64,000 bases of DNA, taken from positions 36,249 through 100,248 of the forward strand of contig NZ_CAXBCK010000002.1 in the NCBI RefSeq assembly GCF_963974425.1. The letters are read 5' to 3'. Each line of letters begins with the position of its first letter. Position 1 is the stretch's first letter. This DNA comes from Marixanthomonas sp963974425. Its GTDB lineage: Bacteria > Bacteroidota > Bacteroidia > Flavobacteriales > Flavobacteriaceae. A program made the position numbers and the translations under genes. A model generated the notes under the pieces. The model saw nothing but the letters and a program-made list of their open reading frames with translations, was not told where the DNA came from and did not search any database. This document shows, piece after piece, positions 27,859 through 37,895 of the stretch.

Positions 27859-28746
27859 TTACATTCTTCGTCCTCGCCGTCTCTTTCGTTTTTTGCGCTC
27901 TTTTTCTGGATCATATTCCTCTTGTTGGTAGGATCTCCTCGTTCTATCCTTTAATAAAAATGCGGTGAAGTTGGCAATATCTGCTATCAATGTTCCTTCT
28001 GGTTCTATACCTTCTGGAAGTTGTTGAGTTCTTTCACTATTCATCTCTGCTCTCAGAGCACTATACATTTCTATCCGTTTTTTGATATACATCAAGCTGT
28101 ACTCTCTACCTAAATCGCTTCCTTTAATTTTTGCGCCACATTGTTTATCAATAAAGGCAATTCCTCTTGCCTGCAACACCTTGAATTGATGTTTACGCAG
28201 TTCGACCTTAAAGTCATTCATATTCGATACTTTTCTGATGGTCACATTGATAATCTCTTTTAGTTTCTCCTTCCTGATATTTTGATTTTCTCCTTTGAAA
28301 CTTGACAGCTGCTGAAGATTATATTTCTTTTCCAATCTTCTACAAATATCAAGGCAGCGATAAGCAGTATTGGAACTGGAAAGTGCTTTACCATTACTCT
28401 GGATTCTGTTCATTGCAATGTGAAGGTGTTGATGAGTACCTGATTTTGGATGCTCAATAGCCACCCACATTTGGTCAGGCCCTACCAATTGCTTTATAAA
28501 ATCCTGTAAAATATCGTTCTGTATTTTAGGTGTGATAATTTCATCTTTTGCGAAAGATAAGATGATATGAAAGTTCGGCGATTTACACCGTACATTTTGT
28601 TTCTGCAACCGTGTAAACTCTTCCACTACAGGATTATAAGAACCATTCATCAACACCTTATTCATATCAACTAAACTATATTCCTTATCCGTTAAATACT
28701 TCATAAGGCTCTTTATACTCCCACTAGTAATTACTTTTGCTATCAT
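27859..28746 (-). CDS. Relaxase / mobilization nuclease
   Basis: 295 residues. It begins MIAKVITSGSIKSLMKYL, as MobA/relaxase-family (PF03432-type) proteins of Bacteroidota do. It carries the metal-binding motif HQHLHIAMNRI near residue 105-115 and an upstream NFHIILSFA strand. The C-terminus is very basic (ERKKRKRRRGRRM). It would nick oriT and pilot the strand into a recipient. It overlaps the MobC-like gene by 23 bases. No type IV secretion genes are present, so the island would depend on a helper conjugative element. Confidence 0.88.
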   Translation of the reverse strand: MIAKVITSGSIKSLMKYLTDKEYSLVDMNKVLMNGSYNPVVEEFTRLQKQNVRCKSPNFHIILSFAKDEIITPKIQNDILQDFIKQLVGPDQMWVAIEHPKSGTHQHLHIAMNRIQSNGKALSSSNTAYRCLDICRRLEKKYNLQQLSSFKGENQNIRKEKLKEIINVTIRKVSNMNDFKVELRKHQFKVLQARGIAFIDKQCGAKIKGSDLGREYSLMYIKKRIEMYSALRAEMNSERTQQLPEGIEPEGTLIADIANFTAFLLKDRTRRSYQQEEYDPEKERKKRKRRRGRRM

Positions 28747-29056
28747 AATAGTGGTTTATTTTTTTCATCATTTTTTCTATTTCATCAATATTATTTTGAA
28801 GAGCCATCGTTTCTGGAAACTTATATACTCTTCTTAATTTTACTAATTGAAATAAATTTCGCCCTATGGTTGAGAGTTCTTTTTTTAATTCTTCTGCGTA
28901 AATGTCAGGTTGCCATTTAATATAAATCGGTTTATTTAAAACTGAGTGTACCATTAAGTGACTCACGTTTGTTTTTTTACTTCTGGCCATCTTTTCAATG
29001 GAATTCTTATCCTCAAGTGAAACGCGTAATTGTATTCTTTCGGTTTTATTTTTCAT
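28724..29056 (-). CDS. MobC-like relaxosome accessory protein
   Basis: 110 residues. The start reads as a ribbon-helix-helix DNA-binding domain (RIQLRVSLEDKNSIEKMARSKKTNVSHLM), followed by a helical tail with IGRNLFQLVKL, typical of MobC/BmgB-type accessory proteins. It overlaps the relaxase gene and should bind the adjacent oriT region to help strand separation and nicking. Confidence 0.8.
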   Translation of the reverse strand: MKNKTERIQLRVSLEDKNSIEKMARSKKTNVSHLMVHSVLNKPIYIKWQPDIYAEELKKELSTIGRNLFQLVKLRRVYKFPETMALQNNIDEIEKMMKKINHYYDSKSNY

Positions 29057-29359
29057 TGTATGAGCTTTAGCGAATAATCCGTTTTTGTACGTACGATAGG
29101 GAGTACAAAGACACCACTTGCTACCTCAACCAATGCTATTACTTACAGGCATTGTTGATTTAGTAAGCTTTTGTTACTTATTTAAAGTCTTTAAATAAGT
29201 AATTTTAGATTGGTTTATCTGTATTATTAAGATTCTTCAACAAGATGAGTTACAAGGTCTGGATTGTTCTATTTTGAAATTATTTTAAACATTTAAAAAG
29301 TCATCCCGGGCTGGACTTTTTAATTTGAAGTTGTAATTGATTTTAGAAAGGGGAAGAAA
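29057..29359. other. Candidate oriT region
   Basis: 303 bases without a gene upstream of the MobC-like gene, containing three strong inverted repeats. They are TTTGTAC-N12-GTACAAA (29084-29109), CAATGC-N12-GCATTG (29131-29154), and a perfect 13-bp stem with a 3-base loop (29174-29202). Relaxase genes usually lie next to their oriT, and nick sites lie beside such repeats. The exact nick position cannot be read from sequence alone. Confidence 0.55.
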
Positions 29360-29680
29360 TTATTCCTCTTTTCCACGATCATCAATTAATTGGTCAATAT
29401 CTGATGGACGAAAATAAACACGACCTCCAATGGTCACTGGATGTAGTAATCCCTTTTTTATCCATGCATAAATTGTAGGTCTTGAGGTCATAAAGATTTT
29501 TATTACCTGCGCCATCGTGTAGAGCTTTTTTACCAATTGCTCTTCTTTTAAATTGGGATCATTTTTATCATCTATAAGACTTTCTTTTTGATGATCGGAG
29601 ATTACTTTGTCCAAAAAAAATTTTGGAACAAATTCTTGTACTCCTTGATCTGTGATAAGCATTAATTTAGGGTTGTTCAT
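29360..29680 (-). CDS. Excisionase-type HTH regulator
   Basis: 106 residues. The C-terminal 55 residues are an HTH_17 domain (MAQVIKIFMTSRPTIYAWIKKGLL, then VTIGGRVYFRPSDIDQLI). The N-terminal half is a linker without known domain. It lies on the far side of the oriT region from the mobilization genes. It may be the directionality factor (Xis) for the island integrase or a regulator of mobilization. An inverted repeat touching its start codon suggests autoregulation. Confidence 0.8.
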   Translation of the reverse strand: MNNPKLMLITDQGVQEFVPKFFLDKVISDHQKESLIDDKNDPNLKEEQLVKKLYTMAQVIKIFMTSRPTIYAWIKKGLLHPVTIGGRVYFRPSDIDQLIDDRGKEE

Positions 29681-29683
29681 AAC

Positions 29684-29714
29684 TTGACAGTATTTAAGAT
29701 TATTATACCGTCAA
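29684..29714. promoter_or_regulatory. Inverted repeat at the HTH gene start
   Basis: TTGACAGTAT (29684-29693) and ATACCGTCAA (29705-29714) are inverted copies with a single mismatch and an 11-base spacer. They end three bases upstream of the HTH gene's ATG. This is a plausible operator for that protein. Confidence 0.5.
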
Positions 29715-29771
29715 ATGTAATGTGGAGTTTTAAAAAATTTTCATTTAGGTGTACAGAGAAGTTTTGTACAC

Positions 29772-30287
29772 TTAACTGCGATATAATTGTACTTTTTTTA
29801 TTATAAGAACTAGATCGAGTAGAATTTCGTTCTTAATTTTATAAAGATTACGTATTAAAATAACTTTTAATAAAGCGGGTTCATAATATCTTAAAAAAGC
29901 AGCATAACTGTATTTTCCTCTTATATTCAATCGAGGATGACAGTACTCCAAAGAATAGTTTAATTTTTTCTTGTCTCTATTCTTAAGAACACCTTTATAA
30001 ATGACATTACAGACATTACATAGGTCTTCAAAATCCATAGTATCAAATTTTATCTCCCTATGTAAACGATCTTCAATCTGTATTATTAGAGCTTGCCTTA
30101 ATGACATTGTCCTTGTATTTACATAGGCAATATGTTGCATCTCTTCTTCCGTAAAGCTATCATTGATGTCAATTGCCTTTAGGATGCTATAGTCTGATGG
30201 TTTGTAATTAAATATTACATCTGCATTTTTATCCTGAAAAGCTACTTCTTCAGCAGCCTTGATTATATTTTTATCTAAATTTGCCAT
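29772..30287 (-). CDS. Hypothetical protein, second of a coupled pair
   Basis: 171 residues, helical and basic, no recognised domain. It starts MANLDKNIIKAAEEVAFQDKNADVIF. Its ATG overlaps the end of the upstream gene 30287-31120 by one base, so the pair is translationally coupled. It lies between the mobilization module and a decayed stretch and is probably an element-maintenance gene. The function is unknown. Confidence 0.5.
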   Translation of the reverse strand: MANLDKNIIKAAEEVAFQDKNADVIFNYKPSDYSILKAIDINDSFTEEEMQHIAYVNTRTMSLRQALIIQIEDRLHREIKFDTMDFEDLCNVCNVIYKGVLKNRDKKKLNYSLEYCHPRLNIRGKYSYAAFLRYYEPALLKVILIRNLYKIKNEILLDLVLIIKKVQLYRS

Positions 30288-31120
30288 TATAGTTTAGGTC
30301 CTCTTTTTTTAGTTTCTTCTGGTTCTATTGGATTATCCGGAACAACATTCTGCTGTTTATTTAAATCAAGACCATGATTTAAAATATCGTCTACCATAAA
30401 CTTCTGTATTATTCTATTTTTTCTACCTAAATCATAAAAAGCACCTAGATATGTATAAAATTTTATTGCTCTTTTGTAAGAAATAGGGATTCTAAATGCG
30501 ATCATAAAGCCAAGATGAATTATTTCTATATCATATTCAGAAATATCCATTAAAAATCGAAAGTTGACCTTGTCTATCCTACCGAAAAAAAACTTATCAA
30601 ACTCTAAATTAGACTCTTTAAATTCAAGGTAAAAATTATCAAGCGTTGTTTGTAAAGACCTGTTGAATAGGCCTATGTAGTGGTTTCGTAATAGATATAC
30701 AGCTAAATCCATTTCTCTTTCAAATGATATGCGATTCACCAAATGCTCAAATACAAGACTTTGTATCTCTTTTGTCTGTTCAAAATGCTTTAAATTCACA
30801 TTCTCCATCTTAACTACACGGTCAATCAGTTCTGGGATTTGGTTAATTGATTGTAGAATTAGCCTTCTGAAGTAGCAACTTAAATGGATATCCATAAAAT
30901 GTTCTGACTCATAAATATCATACAAACTTCGGGTCTTTTTTAAATCTGAATATTGATCTAACTGAGCAATGGCCATATAAGATATAAATGCTCCTAAACT
31001 AGATTTATCAATTTTAGGCATAATACCAAAGTTTAAGTCCACTTCACCCAACTTTCGATTGATATTGATTGCTTCTACAGGTTTTAATCCACTTATTAAA
31101 TCGTTTATGTGCTCACGCAT
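30287..31120 (-). CDS. Hypothetical protein, possibly RteC-like
   Basis: 277 residues, helical. It contains the stretch LLRNHYIGLFNRSLQTTLDNFYLEFKESNLEFDKFFFG, which reminds me of RteC-type regulators of Bacteroidota conjugative transposons, and a basic tail (ETKKRGPKL). RteC activates excision genes in CTnDOT; whether this protein does so is unproven. It is the first gene of a two-gene operon with the protein that follows. Confidence 0.45.
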   Translation of the reverse strand: MREHINDLISGLKPVEAININRKLGEVDLNFGIMPKIDKSSLGAFISYMAIAQLDQYSDLKKTRSLYDIYESEHFMDIHLSCYFRRLILQSINQIPELIDRVVKMENVNLKHFEQTKEIQSLVFEHLVNRISFEREMDLAVYLLRNHYIGLFNRSLQTTLDNFYLEFKESNLEFDKFFFGRIDKVNFRFLMDISEYDIEIIHLGFMIAFRIPISYKRAIKFYTYLGAFYDLGRKNRIIQKFMVDDILNHGLDLNKQQNVVPDNPIEPEETKKRGPKL

Positions 31121-31380
31121 ATATTTTGTATTCTTTATATTATAAAATCACCACTATTGATAATTATTTATGATGCGATTAATCTTACAAATTCTATTTT
31201 TATATTTCACCCTATACAATTAGAACTAAATTTAAATCCAAAATTCAGTGCTAAAAAAACATAGATTTTATGTTTTGCGTTGCAAATATTTGAATTTTCT
31301 GTTTTTCAGCACAAATTCAGTGTTTACAATACTTAACAAGGTTTTTTACATAGGCAATAATAGAACAAAAACTTAAAAAA

Positions 31381-31610
31381 CAAAAAGAATTTGAGGTTAT
31401 TTTTTTTCTTGCTGAAATCAATAAAAAAGAAAAAATTAAACTGTTGAATAATACAAAATGGAAAATTGCATTGGCAATATAGAATAATGTTAACTCTGAA
31501 ATTGTCAGGCTTTACGTTGGGAAAAAATACTAGAATCTGTTATTGAAATGAAAGATGATAAGCACCTCATTCCTACTAAGAATTATATAAGAGAAGAAAT
31601 TCTTAAATAG
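31381..31610 (+). pseudogene. Decayed coding remnant
   Basis: Two short plus-strand stretches read like protein but are out of frame with each other and lack a start. The first is QKEFEVIFFLAEINKKEKIK with a few more codons (about 31381-31482), and the second is WEKILESVIEMKDDKHLIP and onward to a stop at 31610. They lie in an 850-base AT-rich gap (31121-31973) that otherwise holds no gene. The parent family could not be identified. Confidence 0.35.
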
Positions 31611-31860
31611 AAAATATACCAATTATAAAAAGAGCTAACTCTAATCACGAATTAATTATAATCTCAGGTATTATAGGTTAATCGAAATTATTATACCTCA
31701 ATTTTAGAACAAGTTAAAAACCAATTTTAATATATCCCCAAGCACCAATTTAATCCACGTAGAGTTAATAAACCCTATTTAATAGGTTATAAAAGATTTT
31801 TAAAAGTTCTAAAAGATAGAATTAGATATGTTTTTACACCTTATATCGCTGTATTATAAT

Positions 31861-31920
31861 GATAATCAACTGCTAAAAAAATTGCTTATAGAAAGAACCT
31901 GTTTGGTACATTATCGATAT
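31861..31920. mobile_element. Insertion-sequence end remnant
   Basis: ACCTGTTTGGTACATTA (31897-31913) matches 40755-40771 in 16 of 17 positions, and the preceding 30 bases (GCTAAAA...) are also alignable. The second copy flanks a dead IS1-type transposase gene. This is therefore likely an end fragment of the same insertion-sequence family, with its body decayed or lost. Confidence 0.4.
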
Positions 31921-31973
31921 GAAATTAAAAAAAGGTTGGAGGTGCTGGAAGACATTAGAAATTCTTGACATTT

Positions 31974-32195
31974 TTAATCTAAGTTGATCTCCCTATCCAA
32001 AAATTTGATGTTGTTGGCCTCATATTGTCCCACATTGCCGTCAATGTCCTCAATTACGGCGTAATTGATACCATCGATTAAGTTCCAGCAGTGGAAAAAT
32101 CCTTGAAACTTCTTGATTGCCCTTCCTCCGCCTTCATCAATATTTTTTATGTACATACTACTAACTTCTACTGGTCTTAGGTCACTCTTTTCCAT
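31974..32195 (-). CDS. Small hypothetical protein
   Basis: 73 residues, with no signal peptide. The sequence alternates as in a small beta-barrel or SH3-like fold (FHCWNLIDGINYAVIEDIDGNVGQYEANNIKFLD). Such folds occur in small proteins annotated only as hypothetical. It lies downstream of the AAA_13 ATPase gene in the same direction, separated by about 210 bases. The function is unknown. Confidence 0.45.
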   Translation of the reverse strand: MEKSDLRPVEVSSMYIKNIDEGGGRAIKKFQGFFHCWNLIDGINYAVIEDIDGNVGQYEANNIKFLDREINLD

Positions 32196-32407
32196 CTCTG
32201 ATAATTTTTTGGAAATATAAAATTACATTTTTCTTGGATGTAATCAAAAAATTATTTTATTTTATGTTCAACTCAAAAATCAACTCAATTCATTTGCTGT
32301 GGCTAAGAATTTAATCTATACCTCTCTTAATTTAAGGAGATTTAATGATGAAGGCTTTTATCAACGTGAATATAGCCAATTATATATTTAACTTGCGTAT
32401 AGTTTAA

Positions 32408-35026
32408 CTATCTGCGTTTTCTTAAGTCTATAACATAGTTTTCCAATATTTCGATATCTGCTTTTACCTCTTCAGCATCAGGATAACTTTCGATAAGAGC
32501 TCCAGCACTATCGTGACCGTCAAAAAAAGTTGAGCATTTTTTCATATTTACATCAATGATATCATAGTCTTCTTTAGTTATATCTATCACTTTTTTAAGC
32601 CTTTGTGTTTGGATTTCCCTGCCAAATCTTTGTACGGACATATTGAGTAATATTTCCTCCACAAGCCGCTCCCATGTCTCTCTTAATTTTCCATAAAATG
32701 GTTTTACGTTATTGCGGTACATTTCCTCAGTTTCAGTACGCTCAATCTTATCAAGTTTCTGGTGATAATTGTTCAAGGTTCCTATACGTCTTTTAACATT
32801 AAGCGCATCCCAAGGTGGATTCTCAGCAGGAATTCCTGTTTCTGTTTTCTTTCGAGTCAGACTTTTAACTTCAATGGGGCCAGCCCCTTTTTCAGATTCT
32901 TCCTGAAGCATCATCAAAAATGTAATATCGTGGGTAAAAACAATGACCTGTCGCTCAAGGGCTTCTTGTACTATTCTTTTGGCAATTTTACTTCGCCATT
33001 TGTGGTCGAGGGATGACACAGGATCGTCAAAGATTACGGCAGATTTATGTTCAGATAGTGAGAGTTCAGACAAGAAAGTCGCTAAGGAAATACATCTATG
33101 CTCCCCTTCACTCAATATGTCTTTAAGACTTAGACCCTTTCCATAGGAGGTATCTAACTGAAGATAATGGTATTGCTTACCTCTCTGGCCCCTCATGCCT
33201 GCAGCTACTTCGATATTTTTAAATCCCAGATGTTTCAGTTCATCTTTAAAATTATCTTTTAAGGTATTTGTTACATATTTTTCAGCTAAGCTGTTGCTAA
33301 AAAGAGTGACGTTCCTAGTATTGCATTGTGACAAGCAACTATCTAAACTGACCACCCTTTTCTTTCGGGCTATCTCACCAATAACTTTTTGTTGATGTTT
33401 GTATAGTTCTTTAATGGCCAATAAGTTTCTATGCTCTTTTTCAAGAGGCGAAAGCTCTTTCTCTATAGAAACCTTGGAAAGACGTTCATTGCTTTTCTCA
33501 AAATCAGCTATTAGTATATCTATTATATCTACTGGCGTGTGTTCAAATTCCACTTTTGGTATTGTTTCAATATTTTTTAAAGCTCCAATGAGGTTAACTA
33601 CTTTATCTCTCTCTGTTTCCAACGTTGCGTGATACGAGTTTTGTAAATCTTCAAATCCTTCAGAAATATCCTCTATTTCCTCAATGGTCGGTGGGTATTG
33701 AGAAAAATCGAAGTCTAGGTTCTCATAGTATTCCTTTGCTTTTTGAAGTTTTTCAGTCGATTTTTCCAATTGCTCCTGTAAATCTGCTTTTACAAATTCT
33801 TCAAAATTTAAAAATCGTTTCTTGGCCTCATCGCCCAATTCCTGTAAACATAGAGGACAGGTAGCATCGTCATCAGTGTTGGGGAATTCGTCATCATCAT
33901 TGACTTGGTTGTAAAACCTTCTTGCACTTTCCCAAAGCCTGTTCCAACTATCACCACCTACATCTTCGATAGGTAAATTAGAAAATGCTTTTTGTGATGC
34001 AGTTTTTGAAGCGTTTGAGGCGATAATAAACTCATTGATATAATCTCTCACCGAGTTCAGTGATTTTTCAGAAAATGCAGTATCTACGGCTTGGTATCTT
34101 GATTTTAATGTTTTAAATCTTTTTACCTTTTGGTTATTCTCCTTAATCTCTTTAGCCGGGTCGGTAGCCTTTAATTTAGATATTTTTTCGGAAAGTTTTT
34201 TTATTTTTTCTTCAGATTCTTCAGTGTGGTTTGAGTGCGACTCTAATTCTTCCTCCTTGGTATGTTCATTTATCCCCTCAAGAAACTTTGAGACTTCAGT
34301 TCCAAAGTCATCCATCAAAAAAGAATAGTCAAAAGCCGTAGCTCCTAGACGACTTTTTTCTTCATCTATTTTTTCGTCAACACTATTACATGCTTGTGCA
34401 AGTTTCTCTAAAACAACCAAGCCAGAGGGAATAAAAGCAATTTCATCTTCGCCCTCGATATAATGGTTTGCACTTGATGTGTCAAAAACATCAATAGCCA
34501 TTAGAACAGAACTATCAATTTCACCATCCTCTAAGATAACCGTACCGGTAGATCCATCTTCCTTTTCATACCCTACCTTCGCAATTTGTACCTTGCTCTC
34601 ACTATCAGGGTCAAATAAGTTGTGGTTGATGGTCGGTAAATCCCCTCGAGTATTACAGGTGTTTTTTAGTATGCTCACATAGCTTGATTTTCCCGAACCA
34701 TTATCGCCATAAATTCCCGTCACACCGGTTTCAGCAAAAGTCAATTCGGAATCATCCTTGAGCGCATTAATATTCTTATTTTCATTAATTTTTACCAGTT
34801 TTACACTTTGCTCCAACTCAGAACTGTCTACTATTTCTTTTAAGGCTTCGATATCTACATCTTCAAATTCAGAATCCGAGATTTCATAATCAGCTTTGCA
34901 TATTTCAACCAGCTCAATGATATCAGCTTCAGTAAGGTTCTTGTTCCGAATGATGCGGTTAACGGCATATTGCCAAAACTTTGGTTTATCTTCCACCCAT
35001 TCAATAATGTCTTTTAAAATTGGCAT
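32408..35026 (-). CDS. AAA_13 / PrrC-RloC-like ATPase
   Basis: 872 residues from the start chosen at 35026 (MPILKDIIEWVEDKPKFWQY, the usual beginning of this family); an in-frame ATG 75 bases upstream is less likely. Walker A is GDNGSGKSS at about 107-115. Coiled coil lies on both sides of a CPLC zinc-hook-like motif (ATCPLCLQEL). The signature is LSEGEHRCIS, Walker B is AVIFDDPVSSLDH, and QVIVFTHDITFL carries the switch His. The C-terminus includes FFDGHDSAG, seen in relatives. The hook and ABC layout resembles RloC/PrrC-type defence ATPases. No separate nuclease domain is evident, and the anticodon nuclease triad of RloC was not identified. Confidence 0.75.
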   Translation of the reverse strand: MPILKDIIEWVEDKPKFWQYAVNRIIRNKNLTEADIIELVEICKADYEISDSEFEDVDIEALKEIVDSSELEQSVKLVKINENKNINALKDDSELTFAETGVTGIYGDNGSGKSSYVSILKNTCNTRGDLPTINHNLFDPDSESKVQIAKVGYEKEDGSTGTVILEDGEIDSSVLMAIDVFDTSSANHYIEGEDEIAFIPSGLVVLEKLAQACNSVDEKIDEEKSRLGATAFDYSFLMDDFGTEVSKFLEGINEHTKEEELESHSNHTEESEEKIKKLSEKISKLKATDPAKEIKENNQKVKRFKTLKSRYQAVDTAFSEKSLNSVRDYINEFIIASNASKTASQKAFSNLPIEDVGGDSWNRLWESARRFYNQVNDDDEFPNTDDDATCPLCLQELGDEAKKRFLNFEEFVKADLQEQLEKSTEKLQKAKEYYENLDFDFSQYPPTIEEIEDISEGFEDLQNSYHATLETERDKVVNLIGALKNIETIPKVEFEHTPVDIIDILIADFEKSNERLSKVSIEKELSPLEKEHRNLLAIKELYKHQQKVIGEIARKKRVVSLDSCLSQCNTRNVTLFSNSLAEKYVTNTLKDNFKDELKHLGFKNIEVAAGMRGQRGKQYHYLQLDTSYGKGLSLKDILSEGEHRCISLATFLSELSLSEHKSAVIFDDPVSSLDHKWRSKIAKRIVQEALERQVIVFTHDITFLMMLQEESEKGAGPIEVKSLTRKKTETGIPAENPPWDALNVKRRIGTLNNYHQKLDKIERTETEEMYRNNVKPFYGKLRETWERLVEEILLNMSVQRFGREIQTQRLKKVIDITKEDYDIIDVNMKKCSTFFDGHDSAGALIESYPDAEEVKADIEILENYVIDLRKRR

Positions 35027-35268
35027 AATAGTATTATTTAAGTATATATCAATAAGGCAAATTAGATAAACTAATTTATCGAGAGTTACGGTTTCCCGCA
35101 TTCAGAAAGTAACTAGGGAGTCAGTAATAAATTGAACTATAAAGGTAGGAAAATTTATGATATTGGATGCAAATTCTCTATCATCTCATGCTGGCTACAA
35201 TATTATTTTACACATATATCTCAAAAGAAGAAATGTAGCGATGCCCGGTTTGCCTCGTACTTTTCACG

Positions 35269-36147
35269 TTACTTTAGAATTTTACTATTTATTAAATTGA
35301 ACAATCCTATAGATAGGGTATAAACAAGATATGCATCTTCTTTTCCTGCATTCGGATATGGCTTGACAATTCCAGACCTATCTTTTGGATGGACATATTT
35401 TGAGGTAAAATCGAATAAAGACTTTATCGCTTTCAGTAAGTTGTTAATTCCTTCTTCGTTATGCTGTTCCGCTATGAGCACCTCTTTTAATTTCTTTTCG
35501 AACGGTGCGTCCGTATTTCTATTGTTCTTAATATTTAGTCCGTCAAAAAATTGTCTTGAATATTCTATTGTTTTTTTCCATTCTCCAAGTCTTATATTTC
35601 TTTCCATCTCCAAAATACTGGATTTGAGCAATTGGGTAAGATCTTTCCAGAAATCTGAAACATTATTTTCGGCTACGTTCAGTTCTAATAACAAAAAACT
35701 CCCAATACCCAATTTTGGAGCGAAGTTGGTTACCCAATCACTTTGTTCAACTTTAATTCTTGAGTGCTTTCTTTCTATATTCAGACGAACTAAGTCATTA
35801 CCTTGGAGATTATCTAAACTTGCAGGTTGATTTAATGTTTTAACAATAAATTCGATATAAAATTCAACAGATTTGTTTTTGGTTTTTTCTCGTTGTTCTT
35901 CGATTGATTGGATAACCAAGGAAGAAAGCAAAGCACTTAATTGGATATTATGTCGGTTTTGATCGTTTTCTTTTGACTTTTTTTCCTGTTCGGTTTTTAA
36001 GGTTAATCCGAAATCGTTATCACTATTTAGTTCATATTCTGTAAGTACAGACAGTATTTTTCCGTTTTGGTGGCATAATTTCCCTGATATTGAGACAGGA
36101 ATTTCTGATGCATACGGAAACTCCAAATTCACTTGGATTTTAAGCAT
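35269..36147 (-). CDS. Hypothetical protein of the second defence cluster
   Basis: 292 residues, with a beta-rich N-terminal third (MLKIQVNLEFPYASEIPVSI) and a helical C-terminal half ending in FDFTSKYVHPKDRSG and a hydrophobic helix. No family was recognised. It lies 86 bases behind the HEPN-motif gene and before the AAA_13 gene on the same strand. It may be a partner of either; the C-terminal helical part recalls, but does not match, HEPN-like domains. Confidence 0.45.
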   Translation of the reverse strand: MLKIQVNLEFPYASEIPVSISGKLCHQNGKILSVLTEYELNSDNDFGLTLKTEQEKKSKENDQNRHNIQLSALLSSLVIQSIEEQREKTKNKSVEFYIEFIVKTLNQPASLDNLQGNDLVRLNIERKHSRIKVEQSDWVTNFAPKLGIGSFLLLELNVAENNVSDFWKDLTQLLKSSILEMERNIRLGEWKKTIEYSRQFFDGLNIKNNRNTDAPFEKKLKEVLIAEQHNEEGINNLLKAIKSLFDFTSKYVHPKDRSGIVKPYPNAGKEDAYLVYTLSIGLFNLINSKILK

Positions 36148-36233
36148 TGGATTGATGGATTGCGTATCAACTTCTATTCGGGTATTCTCTATTTTCAGTT
36201 TTTAATGTTATTTTAAATGAGGCAAAACGGTAT

Positions 36234-37661
36234 TTATATCTTGTCGAAATATTGTTCATTGGTTTTCAAATCAAGTTTTTTTTCTAAATACTTAGCTTGA
36301 TTGTAAATATAACCACTATACCCAATGCTCTTCAAAATTAGCTTACTTATAAGTGTAAACAGTTTTGCAGAAACATAAGCCATATACAAGTTAGTGGTTT
36401 CTTCATCTCTGCTCTGTTTTGTATTTAGAAGAACGTTCCCATGGAACAGATCATTTCGATGCTCAATTATGGAAATATCATGTAAAGTCAAATCTATTCC
36501 TAGTTGTTCAAAAGGTCGAGTAAGTTTCTCGTTATTGGTCAACGCTCTTTTATTCATAGGCCTATTGATGCCATTAAGCCTTCTTTTGAGTTTTAGGATA
36601 TTTTCGGGGGTTAAATCTTTTTTGTTTTGGTCGATAACCTGATGTAACTGGTCAATTATAGTGGACTCTAACTCTGGATCATCAATTGGCTTATCAAGCC
36701 CAATTTCTTCAACATTCAGATGTTTGGAAAGCTGTTCAATAATTACGGCAAATGATGAGGGTATTAGCAACAAAGATGCGATTGAAGTTGATTCTAAGAT
36801 TATTAAAATTACTACCGAGAACACAGGGTTTTGATGTATTCGAGTTGTTAGGCTCGATAAGTCCTCAAGTGAAATTCTTGACAACTTATTAACCATTTTT
36901 TCTGCAACCTTTCTTTCAATATCCATTTTTGAATAGGGATTTGAAAATATTGGAGAATACAACCCTCTAAGGGTCGGTCTGATAAAATTTGAATAATAAA
37001 ACTCACCATTACCATCAAAAATGAATTTTTCTCCACCGACCATTAGTTTATTTATAAATCCTACGGCTTGTTGAATTGAGTAACATGCGTCTGAAAAATC
37101 TTCAAAATTTTGATCTTGCAAACACTCAAACACATAATACCCTCGATTTTCATCTTTGATTTGAGTCAAATCATATTTACGCTTTTCGATAGTAATCCTT
37201 AGGCAATCATAAAAATGTTCAATGCCGTTTCTTTGATAGGTTACCGTTTCAAATTCATTATGAAAGGTTTTAACATCTTTCAATTCTACAGGGTAAAATG
37301 ATTTATAACGCCCTTTCTTTTTGAATGCGGTTGAGTGAAATGTGTCTAATTCAATAGATGTAAGAAGTTGGACACCACTTTCTGAAGATATTTTTGTTTT
37401 CTTGCCCACATCATTAAACTCTTTAACTATGAAGGTTTTATTTTCAAGTGAAAAAGAAAGTTCTTGAAGATTATCGTTCTCTGAAAAGATATTGCTTATT
37501 TCAAGTTTAAATTTAAGTTCTCCTCTATTCAATAAAGCAAATAGATCGCTAGTATTAGCTTCTTTTAACTCAATATTTTCAATTGCATCTATTCTCTTAA
37601 TGAAATTTAATTCAGTATCGAAGTCTTTATTATTATCAATTTTTCTTGTTGAAGATTTCAC
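36234..37661 (-). CDS. HEPN-motif protein, ApeA-like candidate effector
   Basis: 475 residues. The C-terminal helical domain has EHRNDLFHGN with R402 and H407, the RNxxxH active-site pattern of HEPN ribonucleases. The N-terminal part is beta-rich and may be a sensor region, as in the ApeA type of single-gene anti-phage proteins. HEPN effectors typically cleave tRNA or other RNA to halt infected cells. The ApeA comparison rests on size and layout only. Confidence 0.6.
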   Translation of the reverse strand: MKSSTRKIDNNKDFDTELNFIKRIDAIENIELKEANTSDLFALLNRGELKFKLEISNIFSENDNLQELSFSLENKTFIVKEFNDVGKKTKISSESGVQLLTSIELDTFHSTAFKKKGRYKSFYPVELKDVKTFHNEFETVTYQRNGIEHFYDCLRITIEKRKYDLTQIKDENRGYYVFECLQDQNFEDFSDACYSIQQAVGFINKLMVGGEKFIFDGNGEFYYSNFIRPTLRGLYSPIFSNPYSKMDIERKVAEKMVNKLSRISLEDLSSLTTRIHQNPVFSVVILIILESTSIASLLLIPSSFAVIIEQLSKHLNVEEIGLDKPIDDPELESTIIDQLHQVIDQNKKDLTPENILKLKRRLNGINRPMNKRALTNNEKLTRPFEQLGIDLTLHDISIIEHRNDLFHGNVLLNTKQSRDEETTNLYMAYVSAKLFTLISKLILKSIGYSGYIYNQAKYLEKKLDLKTNEQYFDKI

Positions 37662-37895
37662 TTTGCTAAATATTGTTGGGTAGAATTGAAAAGTACACCA
37701 CTTTTCGCTTACCGAATTGTTTGTTTATATTTATTTTTTTCAATTTATGGTTATCATCTTCATTAATTATAGCTTTTTCAAGACGCTACTTTTTTTTATC
37801 TTTGTACCGAGAGCTACTAACCAGTGCGCTATCAAGTGAAAATGTCAGGTTTTTATAAATTAATGACAAACTTTATTTGCAAGTACTGGCAGCTC

